Positions 9,387-17,874 of a stretch of DNA of 64,000 nt are shown in pieces. The stretch is from contig NZ_CP145732.1 in assembly GCF_036884845.1 (NCBI RefSeq), positions 434,001-498,000 of the forward strand, in the 5' to 3' direction. The notes beneath the pieces were generated by a model that made no database searches, was not told where the DNA came from, and worked only from the letters and a program-made list of their open reading frames with translations. The stretch's first letter is position 1; the number at the start of each line of letters is the position of its first letter. Origin of the DNA: Pseudomonas sp. MAG733B. GTDB taxonomy: Bacteria; Pseudomonadota; Gammaproteobacteria; Pseudomonadales; Pseudomonadaceae. A program made the position numbers and the translations under genes.

Positions 9387-10349
9387 ATGCGTAAGTCATT
9401 GATGCGTATGACATTGCGTCAATTGCAAATCTTCAATGAGGTCTGTGATTTGAGGTCCTACAGCCGCGCGGCCGACGAAATGTCGCTCACACAACCGGCC
9501 GTCAGCCTACAGATTCGTCAATTGGAAGAGCTGATTGGTCAGCCTCTGTTCGATTATGTCGGCAAAAAACTCTACATGACAGAAGCGGCCGAAGCTTTGC
9601 AACGCGCCAGCCGGGACATTTTCGGGCGCCTGGAAAACCTCGATATGCAGCTGTCGGACATGCAGGGCTCTTTGCAGGGTCAGCTGAAACTGGCGGTGGA
9701 ATCCAGCGCCAAGTACTTCGTCCCTCACCTATTTGCCGCGTTCAAGCGCCAGCATCCTGAGGTCAATCTGCAACTGACGGTGGTCAACCGAGGCCAGGTG
9801 ATTCGGCGTCTCTCCGACAACCGGGATGACTTGGTGATCATGTCGATGGTGCCGCAGGATATGGGGTTGGAGTTTTTGCCGTTCCTCAATAACCCGATCG
9901 TCGCCGTGGCTCCGCCGGATCATCCGCTGTGCCATATGGGACCGCTGCGCTTGCAGGATCTTGAGCCGTACACCTTGCTGTTACGCGAACCCGGCTCCGG
10001 AACGCGCATGGCGTGCGAAGAATACTTCAAAGAGAAACGCGTGCACTTCAACCAGACCCAGGAAGTCTCGTCAGCCGAAGCCCAGCGTGAATGCGTGTTA
10101 GCAGGTCTGGGCGTCGCGCTGTTGACGCGCCACGCCCTGAACCTGGAACTGGCGACCGGCGGGTTGATCGAGTTACCGGTCGAAGAACTGCCGCTATACC
10201 GCAGTTGGTGCCTGGTGCAAGCCAAGGCTAAACGCTTGTCACCGGTGGCCCACGCATTCCTTGCGTTCGTGCGCAGCGAGCGGGTACAGATCAGCGGCCT
10301 GGTTGAGCGCTTCGACGGGAAGCTGTCGGTGCGGCCTGCCAGTAATTGA
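9387..10349 (+). CDS. pycR: LysR-family transcriptional regulator PycR
   Basis: A LysR regulator of up to 320 residues. The winged helix-turn-helix is at the N-terminus (TLRQLQIFNEV ... SYSRAADEMSLTQPAVSLQIRQLE), and the type 2 periplasmic-binding-like effector domain fills the rest. Starts at 9387, 9402 and 9408 are all possible; GGCGAGAG upstream slightly favours 9387. It is divergent from pycAB, as in P. aeruginosa, where this gene is named PycR and influences pyruvate carboxylase and wider metabolism. Its 3' end overlaps a small convergent gene by about 59 bases. Confidence 0.85.
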   Translation: MRKSLMRMTLRQLQIFNEVCDLRSYSRAADEMSLTQPAVSLQIRQLEELIGQPLFDYVGKKLYMTEAAEALQRASRDIFGRLENLDMQLSDMQGSLQGQLKLAVESSAKYFVPHLFAAFKRQHPEVNLQLTVVNRGQVIRRLSDNRDDLVIMSMVPQDMGLEFLPFLNNPIVAVAPPDHPLCHMGPLRLQDLEPYTLLLREPGSGTRMACEEYFKEKRVHFNQTQEVSSAEAQRECVLAGLGVALLTRHALNLELATGGLIELPVEELPLYRSWCLVQAKAKRLSPVAHAFLAFVRSERVQISGLVERFDGKLSVRPASN

Positions 10350-10503
10350 GTTCGAGATCCTCAGGAAAATCGCCAATCTCGGCCAGAAGCTGACGGCGCT
10401 CGCAGCGATCTTCGATAGCGCGGCGAAATTCCATGCGGCGCTGATCTTCTTGCTGACGACGGGTTTTGACAGCGCTGTTGCGTTCTTCGTAAGGCAGGGC
10501 CAT
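10291..10503 (-). CDS. Small conserved charged protein (70 residues)
   Basis: The frame starting at ATG 10503 (MALPYEERNSAVKTRRQQ) has a good ribosome-binding site (GGGAGA, five bases upstream) and a composition rich in Arg, Glu and Gln, with the block RRQQEDQRRMEFRRAIED. This resembles a short Pseudomonas family annotated as PA3496-like putative envelope integrity protein, but the likeness is from memory. A longer frame on the same strand (from 10517) has no such features. The 3' end runs into pycR on the opposite strand. The function is unknown. Confidence 0.65.
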   Translation of the reverse strand: MALPYEERNSAVKTRRQQEDQRRMEFRRAIEDRCERRQLLAEIGDFPEDLELNYWQAAPTASRRSAQPGR

Positions 10504-10602
10504 TTCGAGTCTCCCAAGACGATTACGGGAGTTTCACGATAGGCGCGGGGGATGACGGTTTGGCGGCCGAAGAGTTACAGAGAGATGAAAATTCAAAAAT
10601 CA

Positions 10603-10677
10603 AAAAGATCGCAGCCTTCGGCAGCTCCTACAGGGAACGTGAATACCTGTAGGAGCTGCCGAAGGCTGCGATCTTTT
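10603..10677. repeat. REP element, GATCGCAGCC family
   Basis: The perfect inverted arms AAAAGATCGCAGCCTTCGGC, continuing through AGCTCCTACAGG, are separated by a short loop. It lies immediately past the rccR stop, so the hairpin with its flanking A/T run may also terminate rccR transcription. Three relatives are at 21857, 42012 and 55018. Confidence 0.9.
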
Positions 10678-10681
10678 GATC

Positions 10682-11548
10682 TTAGTCGTCGAGCGCTTTC
10701 ACCGACTTCGGCGACAACCGCAAGCTGCGCAGGCTGCGCTTGACGCTCTTGAGGTGGTTGACCAGGCTCGGTCCGCGCGCCATGGCCACGCCCATCGCCA
10801 GCACATCGATCACCACCAGGTGAGCGATCCGCGAGGTCAGCGGCGTGTAGATTTCGGTGTCTTCATGCACATCAATCGCCAGGTTGACGGTCGACAGCTC
10901 GGCCAATGGCGTCTGGCTCGGGCACAGGGTGATCAACGAAGCGCCGCTTTCGCGCACCAGGTTGGCGGTGATCAGCAGATCCTTGGAACGCCCGGACTGG
11001 GAAATGCAGATCGCCACATCGGTCGGCTTCAGGGTCACCGCCGACATCGCCTGCATGTGCGGGTCCGAATAGGCCGCCGCGGTCAGCAGCAAGCGGAAAA
11101 ATTTGTGCTGCGCATCCGCCGCTACCGCACCCGAGGCGCCGAAGCCATAGAACTCGACGCGCTGGGCCTGGGACATCAGCGTGACCGCCCGTTGCAACTC
11201 CACCGGATCGAGTTTCTCGCGAACCTCCATCAACGTGTGCAGGGTGGTGTCGAAAATTTTCAGGCTGTAGTCGGCGACCGAATCATCTTCGTGGATCGCG
11301 AACTGTCCAAAACTCGCGCCCGCCGCCAGGCTCTGGGCCAGCTTGAGCTTCAGGTCCTGGAACCCGGAGCAACCGATGGCACGGCAAAAACGCACGATGG
11401 TCGGCTCACTGATGCCGACGCTATGGGCCAGGTCGGCCATGGAACTGTGCATCACGGCCGCGGGGTCAAGCAGCACGTGATCGGCGACCTTGAGCTCCGA
11501 CTTGCGTAACAGGTGGCGAGACTGGGCGATGTGTTGCAGCAGATTCAA
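10682..11548 (-). CDS. rccR: RpiR-family regulator of central carbon metabolism (RccR/HexR type)
   Basis: A 288-residue protein with an N-terminal RpiR helix-turn-helix (MADLAHSVGISEPTIVRFCRA) and a C-terminal SIS sugar-phosphate-binding domain (EFYGFGASGAVAADAQHKF, ISQSGRSKDLL). It is a close relative of HexR, but its position next to pycR, without zwf/pgl/eda, fits RccR, the KDPG-responsive regulator that controls glyoxylate shunt and gluconeogenic genes in fluorescent pseudomonads. A TGTAGT/ACTACA palindrome upstream suggests autoregulation. HexR itself is the main alternative name. Confidence 0.82.
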   Translation of the reverse strand: MNLLQHIAQSRHLLRKSELKVADHVLLDPAAVMHSSMADLAHSVGISEPTIVRFCRAIGCSGFQDLKLKLAQSLAAGASFGQFAIHEDDSVADYSLKIFDTTLHTLMEVREKLDPVELQRAVTLMSQAQRVEFYGFGASGAVAADAQHKFFRLLLTAAAYSDPHMQAMSAVTLKPTDVAICISQSGRSKDLLITANLVRESGASLITLCPSQTPLAELSTVNLAIDVHEDTEIYTPLTSRIAHLVVIDVLAMGVAMARGPSLVNHLKSVKRSLRSLRLSPKSVKALDD

Positions 11549-11595
11549 GGGGCTGGACTCTTTGTTATTGGCAGGTGCCGGGGATGTAGCACGCT

Positions 11596-11610
11596 TGTAG
11601 TTATACTACA
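11596..11610. promoter_or_regulatory. RccR/HexR-type operator
   Basis: The perfect 15-base palindrome TGTAGTTATACTACA lies 48 bases upstream of the rccR start. It fits the TGTART/AYTACA half-sites known for HexR and RccR. On the rccR strand it contains TATAAC, a plausible -10 element, so a bound repressor would block its own promoter. Further TGTAG half-sites occur near 11585 and 11655. Confidence 0.7.
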
Positions 11611-11897
11611 TGAATCGGCATTTTGCCCGCTCAATGCGTTACCGAATCCCTCGATTTCAGGTGCCCGCGCTTCATGTAGCACTCATGACGGAGACCTGAT
11701 CACCCCTCAACATCTGTCTTGAAGGGTAAAAATCAAACTGGCAGCTTTCAGAAAGTTCAAAGCATAGTTATGTCTGCAATCCGCAACACAACATACAGAC
11801 TTACAAATACAACTAACAAAAAATCACCCAATCACAAGTTGATCTGGATATATTGATTGCGCAGGAAGCAAAAACTTAATTAAAGGAGCTACATATT
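11611..11897. other. AT-rich intergenic stretch
   Basis: This is most of the only gap longer than 300 bases without a gene (11549-11897). From about 11740 the base composition becomes clearly AT-rich compared with the rest of the window, with runs such as AACTAACAAAAAATC. Apart from the operator described separately and the strong ribosome-binding site AAAGGAG at 11882-11888, I see no reliable promoter, repeat or RNA gene in it. Confidence 0.6.
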
Positions 11898-12212
11898 ATG
11901 AGCATTAAAACAAAAGACTGGACCGCACAAAACGATCGCATGCCCGGCGCTGCGTCTTTCCGTACCTTTGGCACCGTAACCGTTGCCCATACTGGCATTA
12001 CACCTACGCTGGAAAAAACCGCAATCCAGGACAAATCCTTCGATCTGCGCCTGGAACTCAAATTGGTAAAATCCAACGAGGTTTCCTTGCAGGTAGAAAC
12101 CGACAAGTTTGTAGAATATAAAGTAATGGGCGATTCCAATGTCACTGGCGTCAGCATTTTCTACGAAGGAAAGTTGCTGCACCATATCGACAAAGTTCTA
12201 ATTACCAACTAA
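11898..12212 (+). CDS. Orphan 104-residue protein of unknown function
   Basis: The start at ATG 11898 is supported by the strong AAAGGAG nine bases upstream. The protein (MSIKTKDWTAQNDRMPGA...) has no signal peptide, no membrane segment and no cysteine. Alternating hydrophobic stretches such as FDLRLELKLVK, VSLQVETDKFVEYKV and GVSIFYEGKLL suggest an all-beta fold. Codon use and base composition (many AAA, ATT and AAT codons) differ from the neighbours, as does the leader. The combination of an AT-rich context, a strong translation signal and an orphan position suggests an acquired gene. I do not recognise the family. Confidence 0.75.
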   Translation: MSIKTKDWTAQNDRMPGAASFRTFGTVTVAHTGITPTLEKTAIQDKSFDLRLELKLVKSNEVSLQVETDKFVEYKVMGDSNVTGVSIFYEGKLLHHIDKVLITN

Positions 12213-12231
12213 AAACCCATCAGCTTCCTGG

Positions 12232-12265
12232 CTTCCCGTCGGCACCAAACGTGTCCGGCGGGAAG
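12232..12265. terminator. Stem-loop between convergent genes
   Basis: CTTCCCGTCGG (12232-12242) pairs with CCGGCGGGAAG (12255-12265) through one G-T wobble. No T-tract follows on either strand, so it could be a weak bidirectional terminator or an RNA-stabilising hairpin between the orphan gene and the GGDEF/EAL gene. Confidence 0.45.
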
Positions 12266-12274
12266 TTGAGCCGT

Positions 12275-15145
12275 TCACACGGCACACTGCTCTCGTAGCA
12301 GACTCGCCAATCCATCCGCTTCGATGGGTCGACTGATCAGATACCCTTGCACCTCGTCGCAGCGCTCGGTTTTCAAAAACTCAAGCTGCTCAAGCCGCTC
12401 GACCCCTTCCGCCACGACCTTCAACGACAGGCCGTGCGCCATGGCGATGATCGCCCGAGTGATTGCCGCATCCTCGCTGCCCTCCCCCAAACCGCGAATG
12501 AACGCCTGATCGATCTTCACGTAATCCACCGGAATCCGCTTGAGATAGCTCAGGGATGAATAGCCGGTGCCGAAATCATCGATTGCCAGTTTCACGCCCA
12601 GATCTCGTAGCTGCTGGAAGGTCGCGATGATGTGCTCGACGCTGTCCAGCAACTGGCTTTCGGTGAGTTCCAGTTCCAGAAAGCGTGGCTCCAGCCCGGT
12701 TTCTTCCAGCACTTGACGCACCAGACTGACCAGTTTGCCTTGACGCAACTGATGCACCGACAGATTCACCGACACCCGAATCGCTTCAAGCCCCTGGCGC
12801 TGCCACTCACAGGCTTGCCAGCAAGCCTGACGCAATACGAACTCACCGATCGGGCCAATCAACCCGGTTTCCTCGGCCAGACCGATGAAATCCCCCGGAG
12901 GCACGCGGCCCATGGTCGGATGATCCCAACGCACCAGCGCCTCAGCGGCGTTCAACTTGCCCGTGGCAAGGCACAGTTTCGGTTGGTAGAACACCTTCAA
13001 CTGCTTCTCTTCAACCGCTTTACGCAACTGGTTTTCCAGCTGCAACCGTTCCAGCGTGCTGGCCTGCAGGCTATCGGTGTAGAACTGGAAGTTGTTTCCG
13101 CCCAAATGCTTGGCGTGTTGCATGGCCATGTTCGACTGACTGACCAACGCGGAAATCTCTCGGGCACTGTCCGGCAACAAACTGATGCCCATCGACGCAC
13201 TGACCACCAGTTCATGGCCCTCGACCGTCACCGGAATGCGCAACTTGTTCGATAACCGTGTCGCCACCCGCGCGAGACTCGAAAGGTTGCCGTAGGAGTT
13301 GAACAACACGGCAAACTCGTCACCGGACAGGCGCGCGATCGTGTCTGCCTCCGGCAAGGCATTGACCAGTCGCCGTGCCATTTTCTGCAATAATTGGTCG
13401 GCGACTTCATGACCCAGGCTGTCATTGAGTTGTTTGAACCGGTCGAGATTGATGTGCAGCAACGCCAAGCTGCGATAACCGCCCTGTCGCACCCGTTGGT
13501 GCGCCTCGCTGAGCCGCTCACGGAACATCGAGCGGTTGGCCAGACCGGTGAGCTCGTCGTAATGGGTCAGGTAGCGCATGCGCTCTTCGGATTCACGCCG
13601 GGCGGAGAGATCCGCGAAGAAGCCCACAATATGACTCACCTTTCCCCGAGGATCGCGCACCGTACTTAGTTGAAGCCACTGCGGATACATCTCGCCATTC
13701 TTGCGGGTTTCCACCAATTCGCCTTGCCAACTGCCGTGCTGCTCCAGCGCCTGATGAATCGCGGTGTAATGCCGGCGTGCATCGCGGCTGCACGGCAACT
13801 CGATCACGTTTCGACCCAGAATTTCCTCGATGTCATAGCCCGTCACACGGCTGAAGGCCTGATTGACCGCGAGCAACGCGTAATTGGGGTCAAAAATCAC
13901 GATGCCTTCACTGGCGGCCTCGAACACCGTCGCCGCCAATTGCTGCTGTTCTTCAAGTGCCTTGCTCGCGCTGATGTCGCGGCGAGTGCCGACCATGCGG
14001 ATCACCCGGCCGTTTTCGGCACGCTCGACTGCCCGCCCACGGTCCTCGATCCAGACCCAGTGGCCGTCGCCATGCCGCACGCGGTACTCGATCTGGTAGT
14101 CCTCGGTGCGCCCCTTCAAGTGCTCGACCAGCGCCCTTTTCAGCGCGGGAAGATCCTCGGGGTGGAGGCGCGGCTTGAGGTGGCGCAGGATTGCCGTCAC
14201 CTGCTCCGGCTCCAGGCCAAACAACTCCTGAATCTGCGTGTGATGCACTTCGTCGGTTTGCAGATTCCAGTCCCACAACCCCAGTTCACTGGCTTTCAAT
14301 GCCAGCGCCAGGCGCGCCTCACTCTTGCTCAGCGCCTGGTTGGCGGCATCCAGTTCCAGGCTGCGCTGGGCGACGCGGCTTTCCAGGTCGATCTGGATTT
14401 CGCGCAACTCGTCTTCAGCTCGCCGGCGCTGCTCGATTTCCTTTGCCAGTTTCTGATTAAGCTGGTCACCGCAATTTTGCGCTTGTTGCAGATGCTCGAT
14501 CAGCGCCTGATTCTGGAAGCGTCGCAACAGGCCGCGATCGATAAGGCGATTGACCTGCCAGGCAACCACACTCAATGCGCCCAGCAGAATCAGGCCAAAC
14601 CAGCCCCAGCCGTGCTGTTGTTCGTCACCACCCCAGAACATGAAGGCGATGGCCGGCAACAGGCAGGGCAAAGTGAAAGACAGGAAGGCCGGCAAACTGA
14701 CCGCGTAGGCCACGCTGGCCGAGAGGGCCGCCGCACCGATCAGGCCGAAGACCCAGGCTTGCTGAATGAAGTTATCGGCGGGAACCAAGGCGATACCGGC
14801 ACCGGCCAGGGTCAGGCCGGTGAGGCCGGAACCCAGCAAAAACATCCGTCGCCAGATGGGGTGGGCCTGCCGATTGGGAATGGCCGAATCGAAAGCCGCT
14901 ACCTGAATCACCCGCAGCGCCACCAATGACAACAACCACACCAGCCAGACGCTGACCAGGAAGTAGCGCTGCGGACTCCAGAGCAACCCGGCGCAGACCA
15001 GACCATTGATCAACATGAACAGTGTGGGCAGCAAAGAGCCCTGATAGAGCAGACGCGTGCGTTCGACCGCCATTTCCATGGCGTACTGTTTTCGGATAAC
15101 CCGGGGCTCCACGGTGGGGCCCGACAGGTCGGAGCTGAAGGTCAT
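12275..15145 (-). CDS. Membrane PAS-PAS-GGDEF-EAL cyclic-di-GMP protein
   Basis: From ATG 15145 the protein is 956 residues; another ATG at 15178 is possible and neither has a clear ribosome-binding site. Six or seven hydrophobic helices come first, then a coiled coil, two PAS domains (LALKASELGLWDWN; VFEAASEGIVIFDPNYALL), a GGDEF domain and an EAL domain. The cyclase signature is SGDEF instead of GGDEF. The phosphodiesterase residues look complete (EALVRW, SVNLS, ELTES, DDFGTGYSSLSYLK, KIDQAF, AEGVE, QGYL). The likely activity is therefore c-di-GMP degradation, with the GGDEF domain regulatory or weakly active. Its position beside uvrD matches P. aeruginosa PA5442. Confidence 0.9.
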   Translation of the reverse strand: MTFSSDLSGPTVEPRVIRKQYAMEMAVERTRLLYQGSLLPTLFMLINGLVCAGLLWSPQRYFLVSVWLVWLLSLVALRVIQVAAFDSAIPNRQAHPIWRRMFLLGSGLTGLTLAGAGIALVPADNFIQQAWVFGLIGAAALSASVAYAVSLPAFLSFTLPCLLPAIAFMFWGGDEQQHGWGWFGLILLGALSVVAWQVNRLIDRGLLRRFQNQALIEHLQQAQNCGDQLNQKLAKEIEQRRRAEDELREIQIDLESRVAQRSLELDAANQALSKSEARLALALKASELGLWDWNLQTDEVHHTQIQELFGLEPEQVTAILRHLKPRLHPEDLPALKRALVEHLKGRTEDYQIEYRVRHGDGHWVWIEDRGRAVERAENGRVIRMVGTRRDISASKALEEQQQLAATVFEAASEGIVIFDPNYALLAVNQAFSRVTGYDIEEILGRNVIELPCSRDARRHYTAIHQALEQHGSWQGELVETRKNGEMYPQWLQLSTVRDPRGKVSHIVGFFADLSARRESEERMRYLTHYDELTGLANRSMFRERLSEAHQRVRQGGYRSLALLHINLDRFKQLNDSLGHEVADQLLQKMARRLVNALPEADTIARLSGDEFAVLFNSYGNLSSLARVATRLSNKLRIPVTVEGHELVVSASMGISLLPDSAREISALVSQSNMAMQHAKHLGGNNFQFYTDSLQASTLERLQLENQLRKAVEEKQLKVFYQPKLCLATGKLNAAEALVRWDHPTMGRVPPGDFIGLAEETGLIGPIGEFVLRQACWQACEWQRQGLEAIRVSVNLSVHQLRQGKLVSLVRQVLEETGLEPRFLELELTESQLLDSVEHIIATFQQLRDLGVKLAIDDFGTGYSSLSYLKRIPVDYVKIDQAFIRGLGEGSEDAAITRAIIAMAHGLSLKVVAEGVERLEQLEFLKTERCDEVQGYLISRPIEADGLASLLREQCAV

Positions 15146-15404
15146 AGGCAATGTTCTTGTTCTTATAATGACGAGCATGGGGCCCGAAACGTCGACGGAG
15201 CATACACAAGCCAGTGCCCGGACCAAACTGCCCCCGGTCAAAAAACAGACAAAAGTATTAGCCCGCCGATCCGCTGCAAATGCCGCCGGACGAGTGCAGC
15301 CAACGCTTGCGGCCGATGACTGACCGGTCGTCCTGCGCGCCTCTTTCATCGGCTAATGCAAAGCGGGGTTTGCCCGGTGTGACGCCGCCCCCTAGAATGC
15401 CCCG

Positions 15405-17588
15405 ATGCGCGATGATCTCTCCCTTCTGCTGAACTCCCTCAACGATGCCCAACGGCAGGCCGTAGCAGCCCCCGTGGGTCGTCAGTTGGTCCTGGCCGGT
15501 GCTGGTTCCGGTAAAACCCGAGTGCTGGTGCACCGTATCGCCTGGTTGATCCAGGTCGAAAACGCGTCGCCCCACTCCATTCTGTCGGTGACCTTCACCA
15601 ACAAGGCCGCTGCCGAGATGCGCCATCGCATCGAGCAGCTGATGGGTATCAACCCGGCCGGCATGTGGGTCGGTACCTTCCACGGCCTGGCGCACCGCTT
15701 GCTGCGAGCGCACTGGCAGGAAGCAGGCTTGAGCCAGACCTTCCAGATTCTCGACAGCGACGACCAGCAGCGGCTGGTCAAGCGGGTGATCCGCGAGCTC
15801 GGCCTGGACGAGCAACGCTGGCCGGCCCGTCAGGCCCAATGGTTCATCAACGGGCAGAAAGACGAAGGTCTGCGCCCGCAACACATTCAAGCCAGCGGCG
15901 ACCTGTTCCTGGCGACCATGCGCGGCATCTATGAAGCCTATGAGGCGGCGTGCTTGCGCGCAGGGGTCATCGACTTCTCCGAATTGCTGCTGCGTGCACT
16001 CGACCTGTGGCGTGATCATCCGGGCCTGTTGGCGCACTATCAAAAGCGCTTCCGGCACATACTGGTGGACGAGTTCCAGGACACCAACGCCGTGCAGTAC
16101 GCCTGGTTGCGCCTGTTGGCCAAGGGTGGCGACAGCCTGATGGTGGTGGGCGATGACGACCAGTCGATCTACGGCTGGCGCGGCGCGAAAATCGAAAACA
16201 TCTATCAGTACTCCGAAGACTTCCCGGACGCCGAAACCATTCGTCTGGAGCAAAACTACCGCTCCACCGCCGGCATCCTGAAGGCCGCCAACGCCTTGAT
16301 CGCCAACAACACCGGGCGTCTGGGCAAAGAACTGTGGACCGATGGCGGCGATGGCGAAGCCATTAATCTGTACGCTGCGTTCAACGAACACGATGAAGCT
16401 CGCTACGTTGTCGAAACCATCGAAAGTGCGCTGAAAACCGGCCTGTCTCGCAGCGATATCGCGATTCTGTATCGCTCCAACGCCCAATCGCGCGTTTTGG
16501 AAGAAGCCTTGTTGCGTGAGCGCATTCCGTACCGCATTTATGGCGGTCAGCGCTTCTTCGAACGGGCTGAAATCAAGAACGCCATGGCCTACATGCGTTT
16601 GCTGGAAGGCCGTGGCAACGATGCCGCACTGGAACGGGTGATTAACGTCCCGGCCCGTGGCATTGGCGAAAAAACCGTCGAAGCGATCCGCGACCACGCA
16701 CGCCACAGCGATGTGTCGATGTGGGAAGCGATGCGCCAACTGGTGGCCAATAAAGGCCTGACCGGTCGCGCAGCCGGCGCGCTCGGCGCATTCATCGAGT
16801 TGATCGAGAACCTCGCCGCCAAGTGCATGGAGATGCCGCTGCACCTGATGACCCAGACGGTCATCGAGCAGTCAGGCTTGATCGCCTACCACGAAGCGGA
16901 AAAAGGCGAGAAAGGCCAGGCCCGGGTAGAAAACCTTGAGGAACTGGTCAGCGCTGCACGCAACTTCGAAAACAGCGAAGAAGACGAAGACCTGACGCCG
17001 CTGGCGGCGTTCCTCGGTCACGCATCGCTGGAGGCTGGCGATACGCAGGCCGACGAGCACGAAGACAGCATTCAACTGATGACGCTGCACAGCGCCAAAG
17101 GCCTGGAGTTCCCTTACGTGTTCCTGGTGGGCATGGAAGAAGGCCTGTTCCCGCACAAGATGAGCCTGGAAGAGCCCGGCCGTCTTGAGGAAGAGCGCCG
17201 TCTGGCCTATGTCGGCATCACCCGCGCAATGCAGAACCTGGTGATGACCTATGCCGAAACCCGACGCCTATATGGCAGCGAGACCTACAACAAGGTGTCG
17301 CGCTTCGTACGCGAAGTGCCGAAAGGCCTGATCCAGGAAGTGCGGCTTTCCAACAGCGTCAGTCGTCCGTTTGGCGGCAATCAGTCGATGAGCGGTGGCA
17401 GCCTGTTCAGCGGCAGCGAGATTCCGCAGACCGGTTTCAGCCTCGGCCAGACAGTACGGCATTCGGTGTTTGGCGACGGCGTGATCCTGAACTTCGAAGG
17501 CGCCGGCGCACAGGCGCGGGTCCAGGTGAACTTCGGCGAAGGCAGCAAGTGGTTGATGCTGGGCTACGCCAAGCTCGAAGCAATCTAG
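15405..17588 (+). CDS. uvrD: DNA helicase II
   Basis: A 727-residue SF1A 3'-5' helicase used in nucleotide excision repair and mismatch repair. All motifs are present: Q motif NDAQRQAVAAP, Walker A AGAGSGKTRVL, motif Ia VTFTNKAAAEM, Walker B VDEFQDTN, motif III GDDDQSIYGWRGA, motif IV QNYRS, motif V LMTLHSAKGLEFPYVF and motif VI EERRLAYVGITRA. The C-terminus ends in the Tudor-like fold typical of UvrD/PcrA (VRHSVFGDGVILNFEG ... KLEAI), which separates it from Rep. The start MRDDLSLLLNSLN matches the family. Confidence 0.97.
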   Translation: MRDDLSLLLNSLNDAQRQAVAAPVGRQLVLAGAGSGKTRVLVHRIAWLIQVENASPHSILSVTFTNKAAAEMRHRIEQLMGINPAGMWVGTFHGLAHRLLRAHWQEAGLSQTFQILDSDDQQRLVKRVIRELGLDEQRWPARQAQWFINGQKDEGLRPQHIQASGDLFLATMRGIYEAYEAACLRAGVIDFSELLLRALDLWRDHPGLLAHYQKRFRHILVDEFQDTNAVQYAWLRLLAKGGDSLMVVGDDDQSIYGWRGAKIENIYQYSEDFPDAETIRLEQNYRSTAGILKAANALIANNTGRLGKELWTDGGDGEAINLYAAFNEHDEARYVVETIESALKTGLSRSDIAILYRSNAQSRVLEEALLRERIPYRIYGGQRFFERAEIKNAMAYMRLLEGRGNDAALERVINVPARGIGEKTVEAIRDHARHSDVSMWEAMRQLVANKGLTGRAAGALGAFIELIENLAAKCMEMPLHLMTQTVIEQSGLIAYHEAEKGEKGQARVENLEELVSAARNFENSEEDEDLTPLAAFLGHASLEAGDTQADEHEDSIQLMTLHSAKGLEFPYVFLVGMEEGLFPHKMSLEEPGRLEEERRLAYVGITRAMQNLVMTYAETRRLYGSETYNKVSRFVREVPKGLIQEVRLSNSVSRPFGGNQSMSGGSLFSGSEIPQTGFSLGQTVRHSVFGDGVILNFEGAGAQARVQVNFGEGSKWLMLGYAKLEAI

Positions 17589-17592
17589 CTTT

Positions 17593-17685
17593 CTGTAGGA
17601 GCGAGCCTGCTCGCGATAGCGGTAGATCAGTCGATAAATTTTTTGGCTGTGAGTCCGTCATCCCGAGCAGGCTCGCCCCCACAGG
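17593..17685. repeat. REP pair with a partly decayed right arm
   Basis: CTGTAGGAGCGAGCCTGCTC, followed by GCGATAGCGG, faces CCCGAGCAGGCTCGCCCCCACAGGG over about 50 bases that include a T-run. It lies just past the uvrD stop and belongs to the GAGC(C/T)TGCTC family seen at 350 and 5785. Confidence 0.8.
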
Positions 17686-17874
17686 GTTCAACGACAAACC
17701 CTTCCTACAGAACTTATCCACTCATCCTACAGACCAAAGTTAACAGGACTTATTGCGCTGACTGAAGCTGAACCCGACCTGTCAGGCAAAAGCCCGAAAC
17801 ACTCTGCCGCTAGCCAGTAACACTTCAGCTGTGCAACATGGCGCGCGTGCCTTCCACAAATGGGAATTCCCTTT

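Noticed and set aside
10239..10517. 92-codon minus-strand frame overlapping the small protein at 10291
   Set aside because: The alternative frame (10291-10503) has the better ribosome-binding site and a family-like sequence; both cannot be real.
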